Below are positions 9,772 to 19,346 of a stretch of 64,000 nucleotides of DNA, one piece after another. A program made the translations under genes and the position numbers. Position 1 is the first letter of the stretch. Every line of letters starts with the position of its first letter. A model generated the notes under the pieces. It searched no databases. It saw nothing but the letters and a program-made list of their open reading frames with translations, and was not told where the DNA came from. Source of the DNA: Nemertoderma westbladi (lineage: Eukaryota; Xenacoelomorpha; Nemertodermatida; Nemertodermatidae); assembly GCA_032718475.1 (NCBI GenBank), contig JAUCBJ010002074.1, positions 35,027 to 99,026 of the forward strand, in the 5' to 3' direction.

Positions 9772-12582
9772 CAACATATGGAGTGGGTGTGTGACTCTAT
9801 TATTTTATATTATTTTATTATTTTTATATTTCTGTATGTATTACTATGTAATTTTATTATAATCGTTTTCTTTAATTTTATTCAGTAGAATGTTATTTTA
9901 GCGATTATTTAGTAGATTAGTGCAATATATATTCGCGTTTATTACTTAATTACATATATATTATATTTAATGCGACGGCAAGAAATAATTCTTTTTCTCT
10001 TTCCTTACTGTCCGTATTACATTACAAATACGTAACTACAGTAAGATGAAATGTCCGTACTTATTAAAGTACAATAAAGCCACTACTATATTTAAGTATT
10101 ATTGGTAGGCAGAGTATTAGGAATGCAAAGTTCAGATCCTCGTGTCTCGGCTAAACCAAGCTCTGGGTAGACCTTGGAAACGACTTGCCTCTTCACACTG
10201 ACATTGCTTCGTGCGATATTGCTCTCATACCGTATATTAAATAATACATATAGTAGCGTGATGTCCCTTTAACAGTAGCGTATAACGCAAAATAAATCTG
10301 TTAAACCCTTTGACCATCTGTAATTCTAGTCGATTAAGATATCGCGGCACCCACCGATATACTTGAAAGACAAATTCTAGAATCAGTGGTTAACGTCCCC
10401 AGACAAGTTCTGGAATAAATCGGTGCCCATCTCAAATATTAATTATTTAATATTTGCAAATCTAATAAGTCAAAATCTGTAAAATTCGGATCCTTCAATA
10501 ATCCTAGTCAATTAAGATATCGTAGCATTTACCGATATTCTTAAAAAGACAATTGTCATAGAATTAAGGATCTTGTGTCCCCAGACATGTTCTGGAATCC
10601 AAATATGTCCATTTAATTATCAAATAATAAAATTTCAGGGAATCAATTTAAATTCATGCCTTTTAATGAATTTAATAAATTGCCATTTTACGCAATTTAT
10701 AAAGTTCCCAAAATTCCATTAATTAATCAATCAAGGGAGCGGAGATTTATCTTATCATGCGTACGAGAGTGTGAAAGTCTCCCAAACATAGTCATTAGCC
10801 GATAAAATTCATAAAGTCATGTATAAAACCGAACATTGACTATTAAAGAATACTATTAAATAACATTCCAGATCTGTATGCATTGGAACTACCCTAATTC
10901 TACCGCTAGCTTTGCATAATGTCACCATAGCAACAACCACGCTAGAATTAGAATTGAGTTAAAAGAACAATAGAAAGCCTGTCCCATTGAATAGCATAGG
11001 GAATAAATAGCGCACTACTAGTATCCAAGGATACATAATAATACAGTGACATTCTGGAAGGCATTGACTAACGGACAAATGGCCCGAATGTGTGTAATTT
11101 GCGACAAGTTGTGTGTGTGGTATTTGTGAGTTTATAGGTGAATGTTACTGCTAAGGTGTGTTTACAGTAGCTAGTCGCAATCGTAAAGGTAACCTAACTC
11201 TCCAAGGAAAACCCGAAGTACATCTAAGTCTTTGGGACGGACAGTTGAGTGACTTGTGCCGGTTGTCGTTGTCGTTGTGCGGCTACGTCGTTGGCGAAAG
11301 TACAGCGGCGACGACACATCGGCGCTGAGGATCTCGTACTGTCCGGGGTTGATTGAGGTAGGCAGCGACGCCCGCTCGCCTAAATATAAACTCATTATAA
11401 TATGGATAAACTCATATATAGCAGATATGACGGAGTTGATAGAAGATGGTCTTGTCATCCTATCGATTTACACAATACGGACTATGTCGACTATATATCC
11501 TGCCCAGCGGAGTCGGAACCATAAACGGAAATTCGAATGCGAAAATTCTATTCGAAATCGACTCGAAAGAAAAGACACTTAAGAAACAAATGGACGCGGT
11601 AACTCCAACGTATATTTGGAATTCTTGATAGAAGCATTGTAACAACAAATAAATATCACCCGCGTTTACCCTACCAGACGTGCGTCTTTGGTATTATTAC
11701 GATAAATGCCCTAGACCCAACTAATAAACGGAAAGACATAAACATCCACGTAAACCGAAACTTGTTGACGTATCACCTATGCTCACTCGGCTCGAACGAT
11801 CCTGGAGTAAACCTACGATCAGAGTCCCGGAATACTCGGTCAAACCTCCTCATTCCTTAGTTGGACCTCAGACCTGCGATCTTGGTGGTGTCGCGGATCC
11901 TCGCGGACTGTATTCACTGTTCAAAGATCTAGTGCTACCCTAACAATTAATCGGTAACACTCCGACAGTGATTTCTAGCTAGCCGCCCATCTTACCTAGC
12001 CGGATTGTGACGCGGACACCTAATATCACTATCCAACCGTATGGTCGTCCACGTTTAACGCGATACAACCCCTCATCAAGGGGAAGGAGAGCGTTGTACG
12101 AAACGAGTTAAACGCTATTTTATAAAGATCAAAAAGGAAACCTGCGTTTGTTCAGATAAACGTAAGTTATAACAGTGAGTCCAATCGATAAACGAATTGG
12201 CCTTATCTCAATTCGATTGGGAAATCCAGAATCTCTAAGAAGTTATCGAACTTGGACGATCCTATTCTCTGCGAGAGTTTTTGGATGAACGTATCCAGCT
12301 ACGAGCGGAGGAAAATCAGCTCGAGGAGAAGCATATCGAAACGGCAGATACCTCGACCACAATCCTACACCTTCTGATGCAATCATATTGCACCCTTCAC
12401 CCAGGAGTTATGGCCCTCCTAGTAAAGTGGCTCCCCCCAAAGAGAAAAAGACTCTTGCTAGCCTCAAAAAACTGCGTAAACGCCGTCTGCGTAAGAAAGA
12501 CTAACTGTTTAGAGTATCTTTATGTTTTAGAAACTGTGATTTTTATATTTTATAGACTGAAAATCCCATTTTCTGGGAGCGG
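9772..12582 (+). other. non-coding 3' internal region of the LTR element
   Basis: No integrase core or envelope gene is recognisable. It contains an imperfect direct repeat of about 110 bp at 10328 and 10506 (offset 178 bp), sharing segments such as gtccccagac and gttctggaat. A decayed helical peptide is encoded at about 12190-12500 in the frame containing EFLDERIQLRAEENQLEEKH; it is interrupted by a stop upstream and its origin is unknown. Just before the 3' LTR is the short purine-rich stretch gggagcgg, a possible but poor polypurine tract. Confidence 0.55.
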
Positions 12583-13820
12583 TGTAAAAGCCTTTGCTGA
12601 ATTGCCCCGTTATTTTTATTATCTTTTACATTAAAATACTCTGTAGTTGATTTAATAAGTGTAAGAGACCGTATTATTGCTGTATCGGTGTTTTTAGAGG
12701 ATCTAAGACCTATTTCCTCCGTATGTGTACTGTGAAAGGCATATTTTATGATTCTATGGCAATTCGTGACGCAAAGGGGTGATAGCTACTCTTGAACAGT
12801 AGTTACTATGACTACGGTTAACAGCTGACATTCATACGTGTTGATTTCCTTTGTTCTACGGCGTCTCTCAGTTCAGTCAGCCAATTAGAGCGTTTTTGTG
12901 GCTCCTTGTACAGAAAATTTCCGAGAAATGACGCAATGCCTATGTGCAGTGTTTACATTCAGTCCTGAGCAAAAGAAAGAACGGCTTGGAAGTATTTTGT
13001 GCTTTACTGTTTTTAGTCTTACACTAGTAGGTTTAATTACAAGGACATATATCCTTTAACTACCTGACTCATGGAATCACTGCTGACTGATCATACATGC
13101 TGACTGCTGAAACATTGCAAACTCATAACAATCAGTGTTTTCATTGTTGTTTTATACTGCTATTTACCGTCAGTTCTTCATAATATGGTTGATGAATAAT
13201 TATATTTGGAATAACGATAAATAACCCCGAAACCCAATATTCTTGATATACCGAAGGTAAGAGAGAAGGGTTACAGATAAACGATTGTGACTTATGTTAA
13301 AGTGGTTTGAAGTGAATCTAATGTTATTTGATAGACCCTACATGAGTCAGTCTGTGTTCCTTTTATATGTGACTAAAATCAGTGAAGATTGGCAGATTAG
13401 TGTGCAGTATTGTGCAGCATTGTGTATGAGTGAGTCTGTTAAAGAAGCAATTCCTAAAGAATGCGCCATATATGTGAATTATAATTAAGCCATGTCGTTG
13501 TGAGTAGTTTAAGTCATAACTCTGTTTATATAGATAGGGCGCCACGTCCTAAAGGAACTGTTAATATTACCGAAGGTGAATAATATTGTCAGAGATTATA
13601 TAGTACTGTCAGTCGAATAATACATTAGGCTTACATAGCAATAAAATTAAACCGTCGAACCCAATCTCCCGGGAATATCCAGCGGGTGAATGATCGCGCA
13701 CAGATTGGTTTCGACTAGTGTAGTGAATCAAATACTTGTCATAGACTAAAAACCGATTTAATATCTAGAAGACATCTTAATTTGGTGGGTTAAACTGCCA
13801 AAGGTCTGAAAGCGCGAACA
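12583..13820 (+). repeat. 3' LTR (1,238 bp)
   Basis: Near-identical copy of 1299-2536 (one noticed difference, G at 12785 against A at 1501). It starts tgtaaaagcc and ends gcgcgaaca, followed by the target duplication catta at 13821-13825. Confidence 0.95.
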
Positions 13821-13825
13821 CATTA
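13821..13825. other. target-site duplication of the LTR element, right copy
   Basis: catta, matching 1294-1298. Here it is part of the His-Tyr codons of the ORF2 zinc finger. Confidence 0.9.
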
Positions 13826-16592
13826 CTCTGACTGTCTACGCTTCCAAACTCTAGAGAACTTAGAAAATCTCAGTCACTTACCTTTCCCTTATGAAACAAC
13901 AGAAAGTGACGCAGATGGTCACCTTCTTATTGTTGCATGGAATGTAGAAGGAATTAATTCAACAATTGATACAACTTTAGATGAAACTTTCGTGACATCC
14001 GATGTTATTTTGATGACTGAGACTCTTGCGAGTGAGATTAACCTTCCTGGGTATGTAACATTCAATGTTCCCTGTGATAAAAACGAGACAGGCCGTCCGT
14101 CTGGTGGAATCGCAATCTCAGTGAATTCGAAATACAATGTTAACTGTAAAGAAATTACCTCCAGCAGTTCTACCATTGCTATAGCCTGCGGTAACTATGT
14201 CTTTATGGCGTGTTATTACACTCCACAGACATATGTATCAGATATTTTACTAGAACTCATACCTATGATCTCAGATGTTCGAAAGAAGACAGGAAAACCA
14301 ATAATTGTATATGGTGATTTTAACTGTAGATTAGACGCTTCAGGTGAAAGGGGCAATGTATTGTGTAGTGGGCTTATGGGAGCAAACCTTCAGTGCATTA
14401 ATGATCCTGTAATACCGACCTACTATTGTTGGAATGGAAGCAGTGCAATTGATTTATTCTTTGTTGATGCGTCACTGATAGACATGGTTGATATAAACGT
14501 GCAACCAACAGTTAACACAAAGCATCAGCGTGTTCGAGTGAACCTTCAATGTAATGGATTGAAAACAAAGATACCGCGCACTACAGCGATAAAGAAGGTC
14601 GACGTAGACAAACTCTCAAATGAGCTTAACCTGAATAAATGTATGGACGCAGCTAACAAGGGTGTTACCGATCTCAATGAGTACATAACGAACGCTATTA
14701 GGATATCTGCAACCCCAGCGAGACCTAGAAAATTAAACCGGTGGTTTGACGTTGAATGCCGAAACACTAAGAATGATGTATGTAGCAGTCTCAGGTCTAT
14801 GAAAGAAAATCCAAACGAAGAAACTCGCTTACTATATCGGGAATTACAATCACGCTATAAGATACTGCTTAAACGTAAGAAAAAACTATTTCTACATAAC
14901 CAGGAGACCAAAATAATTCTGGAATGCGAAAATGACAGATCAAATTTCTGGAATATTATTAAACATCAGCAGCAACAAAAACCCACTGCTCAACATGTAT
15001 CAGCAGAATCCTGGAATGATAATTTCTCCACATTACTAGCAGCGAATGAATCCTTGTCTCAACCAACAGTTCCAGAACAACCCAATAACTATTTAGATCA
15101 GCCAATAGAAAGTGAAGAAGTTGCGGACACAATCAGGAAACAAAAGTCAGGGAAAGCGCCGGGGCCAGACGGTATAACAAATGATGTGATCAAGCAGATA
15201 TCGGTGGGTGCGCTCCCATATTTATTAATGCTAATCCAACTGTGTTTTACTACAGCAACTTGTCCTGCAGCATGGCTATATGCCTACCTTATACCATTAT
15301 TCAAAGGAAAGGGGGCTAAGTCTGAGCCTGGAAATTACCGTGGGATTGCCCTCCTGTGCTGTATGTTGAAAGTGTATACGTCGATTCTCTGTGGACGATT
15401 ATACTGCTGGGCCGAATCTACAGGAATCCTGCCGGATGAGCAATTTGGTTTTCGCAAATCCAGATCAACCATTATGGCGGTACGGCGGCTATACGAATAC
15501 ATTAACTCCGTCCTCAGCAACTCGGGTGGGCATGTATACTGTGTGTTCGTAGATTTCACAAAAGCCTTCGATTCGGTTGATCGTCAGCATTTAATGAAGA
15601 AGCTATCAATATGCGGGGTAAGCAGAAAGTTCATTACCATTCTGTGGTCTATACTAGCGGTAAACTATGTGTGCATATGTGTCGGAAGATATGTAATAAA
15701 TCCCATAGCACAGACCATTGGAGTTCTCCAAGGGGATAAGCTGTCACCATTACTGTTTAGCATATTTGTATATGATCTACCAGCAGCAATCGCATTAGCG
15801 TCATGTTATGTACTTATGTACGCAGATGATTTAGTAATATATGGAGAATCAATCAACGACGTGCAGGCCTCTCTTAACAAACTTGCTGAGTTCTGCTTGT
15901 TAAATAAATTATCAGTTAATCTCACAAAGACTAAAGCTGTGAAATGTAGAAACGGAGGACGTTTTTCAAACGATGATATTTTACTATTTAATGGAAAACA
16001 AATACAATTCGTAAGAAGTTTCGAATACCTCGGAGTAGTTTTGTCAACCCAAAATGGTCCATCGGCTCATTACCAACACCTATACAATAAAGGAATAGCA
16101 TGTTGTGCTCGCTTGGCTTGTAAAGTTAAGTTGACCTCGATCTCGATGCGTTCAGCAAAGAGGTTGTGGCTAGGCATTGTCCGACCTACAGTGACTTATG
16201 GGTGTGAGATATTTACGACAGGTGATCTTGACGGCTTGGATCATGTGAGACGGACCCGCGCGTTTTACTGGAAGATGTGGGCGGGTATCTCAAAGTACTC
16301 CTCTTCAACGGACTTACTCGAAGTTATCGATAATAACGGTACGGGCAGCACTGGCCTAGACATCGAGCCCCTATACGGGTTCAGGCGTCGCGCGGCCGCT
16401 CAGCTGATCGTTAACGGCTGCCACCAACGATGCTGCGACACGCCAAAATGCTGGCGACCGACTGATACCTGCATATGCAAACTGTGTCACCGCGCTGCGG
16501 ACACGAACTTACATTATACAATCTGCGAGGGGATCCCACCAAACACCACATCGTTACGGAAAGCAATATTTTCAATGACCCTGGAACTCTAA
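13821..16592 (+). CDS. LINE copy A ORF2: endonuclease and reverse transcriptase
   Basis: The frame is open from the insertion point and continues the frame of 1177-1298; joined, it would have about 962 codons. It begins with the last cysteine of the zinc finger, then an APE-type endonuclease (AWNVEGINS near 13938; GDFNCRLD near 14320; a TKHQRV segment near 14520). The reverse transcriptase has KAPGPDGI (near 15155), FVDFTKAFDSVD (near 15548), GVLQGDKLSPLLF (near 15720) and the catalytic YADD at 15819-15830. The C-terminal part ends in a Cys/His cluster (CWRPTDTCICKLC, then His and Cys) like the zinc knuckle of many LINE ORF2 proteins. No stop or frameshift was found, so only the LTR insertion and the broken ORF1 disable this copy. 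The clade (CR1-, I- or Jockey-like) is not settled. Confidence 0.9.
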   Translation, partial: HYSDCLRFQTLENLENLSHLPFPYETTESDADGHLLIVAWNVEGINSTIDTTLDETFVTSDVILMTETLASEINLPGYVTFNVPCDKNETGRPSGGIAISVNSKYNVNCKEITSSSSTIAIACGNYVFMACYYTPQTYVSDILLELIPMISDVRKKTGKPIIVYGDFNCRLDASGERGNVLCSGLMGANLQCINDPVIPTYYCWNGSSAIDLFFVDASLIDMVDINVQPTVNTKHQRVRVNLQCNGLKTKIPRTTAIKKVDVDKLSNELNLNKCMDAANKGVTDLNEYITNAIRISATPARPRKLNRWFDVECRNTKNDVCSSLRSMKENPNEETRLLYRELQSRYKILLKRKKKLFLHNQETKIILECENDRSNFWNIIKHQQQQKPTAQHVSAESWNDNFSTLLAANESLSQPTVPEQPNNYLDQPIESEEVADTIRKQKSGKAPGPDGITNDVIKQISVGALPYLLMLIQLCFTTATCPAAWLYAYLIPLFKGKGAKSEPGNYRGIALLCCMLKVYTSILCGRLYCWAESTGILPDEQFGFRKSRSTIMAVRRLYEYINSVLSNSGGHVYCVFVDFTKAFDSVDRQHLMKKLSICGVSRKFITILWSILAVNYVCICVGRYVINPIAQTIGVLQGDKLSPLLFSIFVYDLPAAIALASCYVLMYADDLVIYGESINDVQASLNKLAEFCLLNKLSVNLTKTKAVKCRNGGRFSNDDILLFNGKQIQFVRSFEYLGVVLSTQNGPSAHYQHLYNKGIACCARLACKVKLTSISMRSAKRLWLGIVRPTVTYGCEIFTTGDLDGLDHVRRTRAFYWKMWAGISKYSSSTDLLEVIDNNGTGSTGLDIEPLYGFRRRAAAQLIVNGCHQRCCDTPKCWRPTDTCICKLCHRAADTNLHYTICEGIPPNTTSLRKAIFSMTLEL

Positions 16593-16597
16593 TTCTT

Positions 16598-16780
16598 TTA
16601 ATAATAATAATATGCAATAATAATAATAATTTTAATTACTTTATATATTTTAATAATTTGGTAAACCACCTCTTAACAACCTACCTAGTTTGTGCGCTAC
16701 CAACAGTATATTCAACATGCATATTTCATCTTATTTATCCGAATGTTTGGATGATAATTAAATAATTCAAAAATAAAAAT
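16598..16780 (+). repeat. LINE 3' tail and AT-rich flank
   Basis: Simple repeats of taa (taataataataat) directly after the ORF2 stop, followed by AT-rich sequence without a gene. Interpreted as the LINE tail. The exact 3' end and a target duplication could not be found. Confidence 0.55.
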
Positions 16781-17105
16781 TTGATTTGTTGTGTTTTCTG
16801 TTTCCGCAGCTTTTTAACGATAGTTGTGAAATTGTTGCTACCCCTCTTCCCATTATCTGAATCGACAATGGTTGAAGCAAGGCAACTTTCCGCTTCCTCT
16901 GTCTGTATATCCGGGACTGTAGGTCTGTTGGAGTCTAGATCAGGTTGCCTATTGTCGATATTAACTTTTGCGTTTAACTGAGATACTTCCGCTCGCAGTC
17001 GGGCAACTTGCAGCCTTCAAGAAGTAGCGCGGTGAGCTTTTCATTAGGCACGTCAGCAAGAGTTTCTCTATTAACTGCAATCTGTTCACATGTTTTAACT
17101 TAATG
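16780..17105 (-). pseudogene. fragment of a coiled-coil, ORF1-like coding sequence
   Basis: On the minus strand one frame reads NEKLTALLLEG and, after a frame change, RLQVARLRAEVSQLNAKV followed by an acidic and polar tail, without stops to about 16785. The heptad pattern of the first part suggests a coiled coil, and the composition resembles the N-terminus of LINE ORF1 proteins. There is no clear start, and a frameshift lies near 17020. It is not recognised as a host gene and shows no dynein homology. Confidence 0.4.
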
Positions 17106-17640
17106 ACTTAATAACGATTTATTTCTTCCTAGTTTCTCTTGACAACTTCACGGCACCGTCATCCATGACAAATACAACGTTTCAGATAATGTATCAAAAT
17201 TATTTTTTTAGGCAGTTTTATAATTAGATAGAAGAAGTGATCAGTCAGAATTCAGCAGTTTAATGCGTTTTCGTATTGCTATTGGAGTACTACTGTGTAC
17301 TATATCTGTATATGAAAACTACAGTAATTACAGTAATACTGTGATTACGTTTTATAAATTGTACTGTACTTAGGTACATCTTTATTTTTGAGTCAGAGTA
17401 TTGTCTCTCCCTTGGTGAAGTTGTACATGGTGTAATTACTGTACGTTTTATTTTATCTGTACGTTTGTTTTAGGTTAGCGAATTACAATTTTGATTGTAT
17501 AATATTGTATTTAAAAGCTGCAAAGCTTTAGGGGCACTCCTATATGTTAAGGACAATACCTTTATACTGGTACATTGTTTGGTGTATTTGTTATTGTTTT
17601 CTACACATATAAATAAATCCAATTTACCATAATTACCAAC
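17106..17640. other. intronic sequence without recognised features
   Basis: AT-rich DNA between the ORF1-like fragment and dynein exon 7 (17641-17730). It includes the 5' splice site of the following intron (gttggtaa at 17640 downward, minus strand). Nothing else is supported. Confidence 0.5.
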
Positions 17641-17730
17641 CTGTTCGCTTTCATTAGGATTTGCACGTTTTACGCCACCCATTGTTCGTAAGCAAGATAG
17701 AATATTCCTCAAACCAAAATCATAATGAAC
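17641..17730 (-). CDS. DNAH5/8-like: axonemal dynein heavy chain, exon 7 of 7 seen (after AAA1)
   Basis: 90 bp, 30 codons, phase 0 on both sides. Preceded on the minus strand by tacattttag and followed by the donor gttggtaa. It encodes [19 protein letters not shown] and ends ANPNESEQ, the segment after the AAA1 large subdomain that is highly conserved in axonemal dynein heavy chains (HYDFGLR, then LRT). It follows the exon at 22390-22584, which ends LSKQ, as in the family. No further dynein exon was found to the left edge, so the next intron exceeds 17.6 kb and contains the LINE and LTR nest. Confidence 0.93.
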
Positions 17731-18245
17731 CTAAAATGTATTTAAATAACACTCTAATACTTTATAACTTATTATGGGCCCAATTCGCAAAGGAGCTATA
17801 TAGATCATATGATTACAAATTGTGAAAGACGAATTAATTTCTTATATGGCGCAGTCTATCGCCAAAAAATAGTTGAGACCATTGTCCCATTCAGGGTACA
17901 AAAATAGTTCAGACCATTATTGTCCCATTGATGGTACATTTCAAATTAGTCTTAGGACAAATTATTTTGATGCTTCTAATATGCTCAAAAGGGAGACCAA
18001 GGTATCAATGGAAAAATACTAGCAGCATAAAACTGAAGTCGTACTCAGAAGCAATTGGCAGCAGAGTGAGAGATCTCAACATCGCTGTCCGTACGTCAAC
18101 TGCTGAATGGACCAAACAACAATTGGAAAATTATTCAAATGAATTCTGTAAAATCCTGTCCCAGAAATCTAACAAGTGGATACACAAACGAAAAAACATA
18201 CCAATTGAACTACTAGGATCAGCATGATGCATTGCAGCTGCATTT

Positions 18246-18830
18246 TTAAGAATGCTGTGCCGGCTTGTCGACAAAATTTCGCCGCCACAACTCCCTATCA
18301 CCCATGACATTTGCTAGATCATCCGCATCTTCAAGGCCAGTGTCCTTTAAGATGCGTCTCAAGAAAGTCATGGGCTGTCCACCATGCTTATTCACTCCAT
18401 GAGGAGGCCAAAGTACAAGACTATGCACTGGCTGATCCTCACGGCGAAAGCAATGTCCTGCAAAGCGGAGGCGATTTTGTTCTAGTGTCAAGCTTGGGGG
18501 AACCAATGAGACACCTCCAATGTTATATAGTGTCTGGTTGGAGATGTGTGCATTGTACTTGACACAATGAACCCGGCGTAGCATTCTTGTGAATGTGCCA
18601 TCCAGAGATTTGGTGTCCTCAGCAGTTAGAGCCCAGCATGGACTCCCGTAGAGGAGTACTGGAACTACTGCTGCTCTAAATAATCGGACCTTAAGTTTCC
18701 GATTAATTCTAGGTGACTTCCAAATCCTGGAAAGCCTATTCAAGGCTGCCCATGCCTTTCCCTTACGTATTCGAAGGTCCTCGACTTCCTGACTTCCGGA
18801 TCCATGATCCAAGGTAACAGAGGTTAAGAA
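18246..18830 (-). pseudogene. LINE-B remnant: C-terminal part of ORF2
   Basis: On the minus strand from about 18825 (YLGSWI, then a frame change) the frame reads RIRKGKAWAALNRLSRIW, VPVLLYGSPCWALT, LDGTFTRMLRRV, RLRFAGHCFRR and GDRELWRRNFVD. This is the region downstream of the reverse transcriptase in RTE/Jockey-like APE LINEs found in many invertebrates. The RT itself is missing, so it is a 5'-truncated or broken copy. A fragment of the same family covering the RT is at 35.48-36.02 kb, ending near YLGSWI where this one begins, and another is at 42.4-43.1 kb. Confidence 0.75.
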
Positions 18831-19320
18831 ACTTATGGAAGTATTAAATCCTCACTTATGCAGAGTGGTAATGGCCTACTACCAATCAGGGGGGATATTG
18901 ATACGGTATGGGAGTTTTCTTGAAACTGAAAGTACACCTGTTCGAATTGGGGTAAAACAAGGATCTCTTCTGGGACCAACATTATTAAATTTTTTCTTAG
19001 CAGACACATTAAAAGAAATAAAAAAGAATGGTGGAGGACTATGCATATTTCAAGGACATAGAGCTTGCTGTTTCTCTTACGCAGATGACTTCATCTTATT
19101 CGGACTAACCCAAACAGCCATTGAGAAAAACGTAGAGGAGCTTCAGTAACGTTTAAATAATATTGATATGGAATTGGATTTTACAAAAAAGTACTGGATG
19201 ATGTTAAATTGTACGAAATCTGAAGCAAAAGCGCCAGTTTTCCTCAACCTCTGGCCCATATGCTCTGGTCGCAGAGTCAAGTCATTTGAAATTTCTGGAA
19301 TACAAAATTTTCCACACTAA
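18820..19320 (+). pseudogene. LINE remnant C: reverse transcriptase fragment
   Basis: Open at 18835-19149 with family motifs YYQSGGILIRYG, GVKQGSLLGPTLLNFF and FSYADDFILFG (catalytic YADD), then a stop at 19147. RT-like sequence continues after it (DMELDFTKKYW, then KSFEISGIQNF). N-terminal RT motifs and the endonuclease are missing. The first tandem array starts just downstream. Confidence 0.75.
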
Positions 19321-19346
19321 TTATGAGATATACAGCGAATCTGTCC

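Larger units (their letters stand above)
1299..13820 (+). mobile_element. BEL/Pao-type LTR retrotransposon, apparently non-autonomous
   Basis: Complete 12,522-bp insertion with paired LTRs, a 5-bp target duplication (catta) and one long gag-protease ORF. Family placement rests on the gag domain of DUF1759 type, the zinc knuckles, the DSGST aspartic protease, and the remnant of the RNase H C-terminal region (motif WRYYP...NPTDIASRG), all features of the BEL/Pao superfamily. RT, most of RNase H and the integrase core are absent. The near-identical LTRs indicate recent insertion. No tRNA primer site beginning TGG is seen directly after the 5' LTR. The element interrupts LINE copy A inside its ORF2 and is antisense to the dynein gene. 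Confidence 0.88.
311..16640 (+). mobile_element. LINE copy A (APE-type non-LTR retrotransposon), split by an LTR element
   Basis: ORF1 and the first codons of ORF2 lie at 311-1298 and the rest of ORF2 at 13821-16592. The interruption is the complete LTR element 1299-13820. Removing it with one copy of the 5-bp target duplication gives ORF2 in one continuous frame. After the ORF2 stop comes a taataataat-rich tail (about 16598-16640), as expected for a LINE 3' end. The element is antisense to the dynein gene in whose intron it lies. A second, diverged member is at 50.1-53.5 kb. Clade not assigned. Confidence 0.8.

Noticed and set aside
11171-11648. Overlapping frames of 60-108 codons on both strands
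   Set aside because: No homology, no repeat of codon pattern, and mutually overlapping; treated as chance frames in the non-coding part of the LTR element.
12281-12634. Possible envelope or accessory gene before the 3' LTR
   Set aside because: The frame runs into the LTR, and there is no signal peptide or cysteine pattern of an envelope protein; upstream homologous-looking codons contain a stop.
1-17640. Further dynein exons left of exon 7
   Set aside because: The minus strand was read for the segment expected after ANPNESEQ (the family pattern of a VMR-LRDMN stretch) and none was found.
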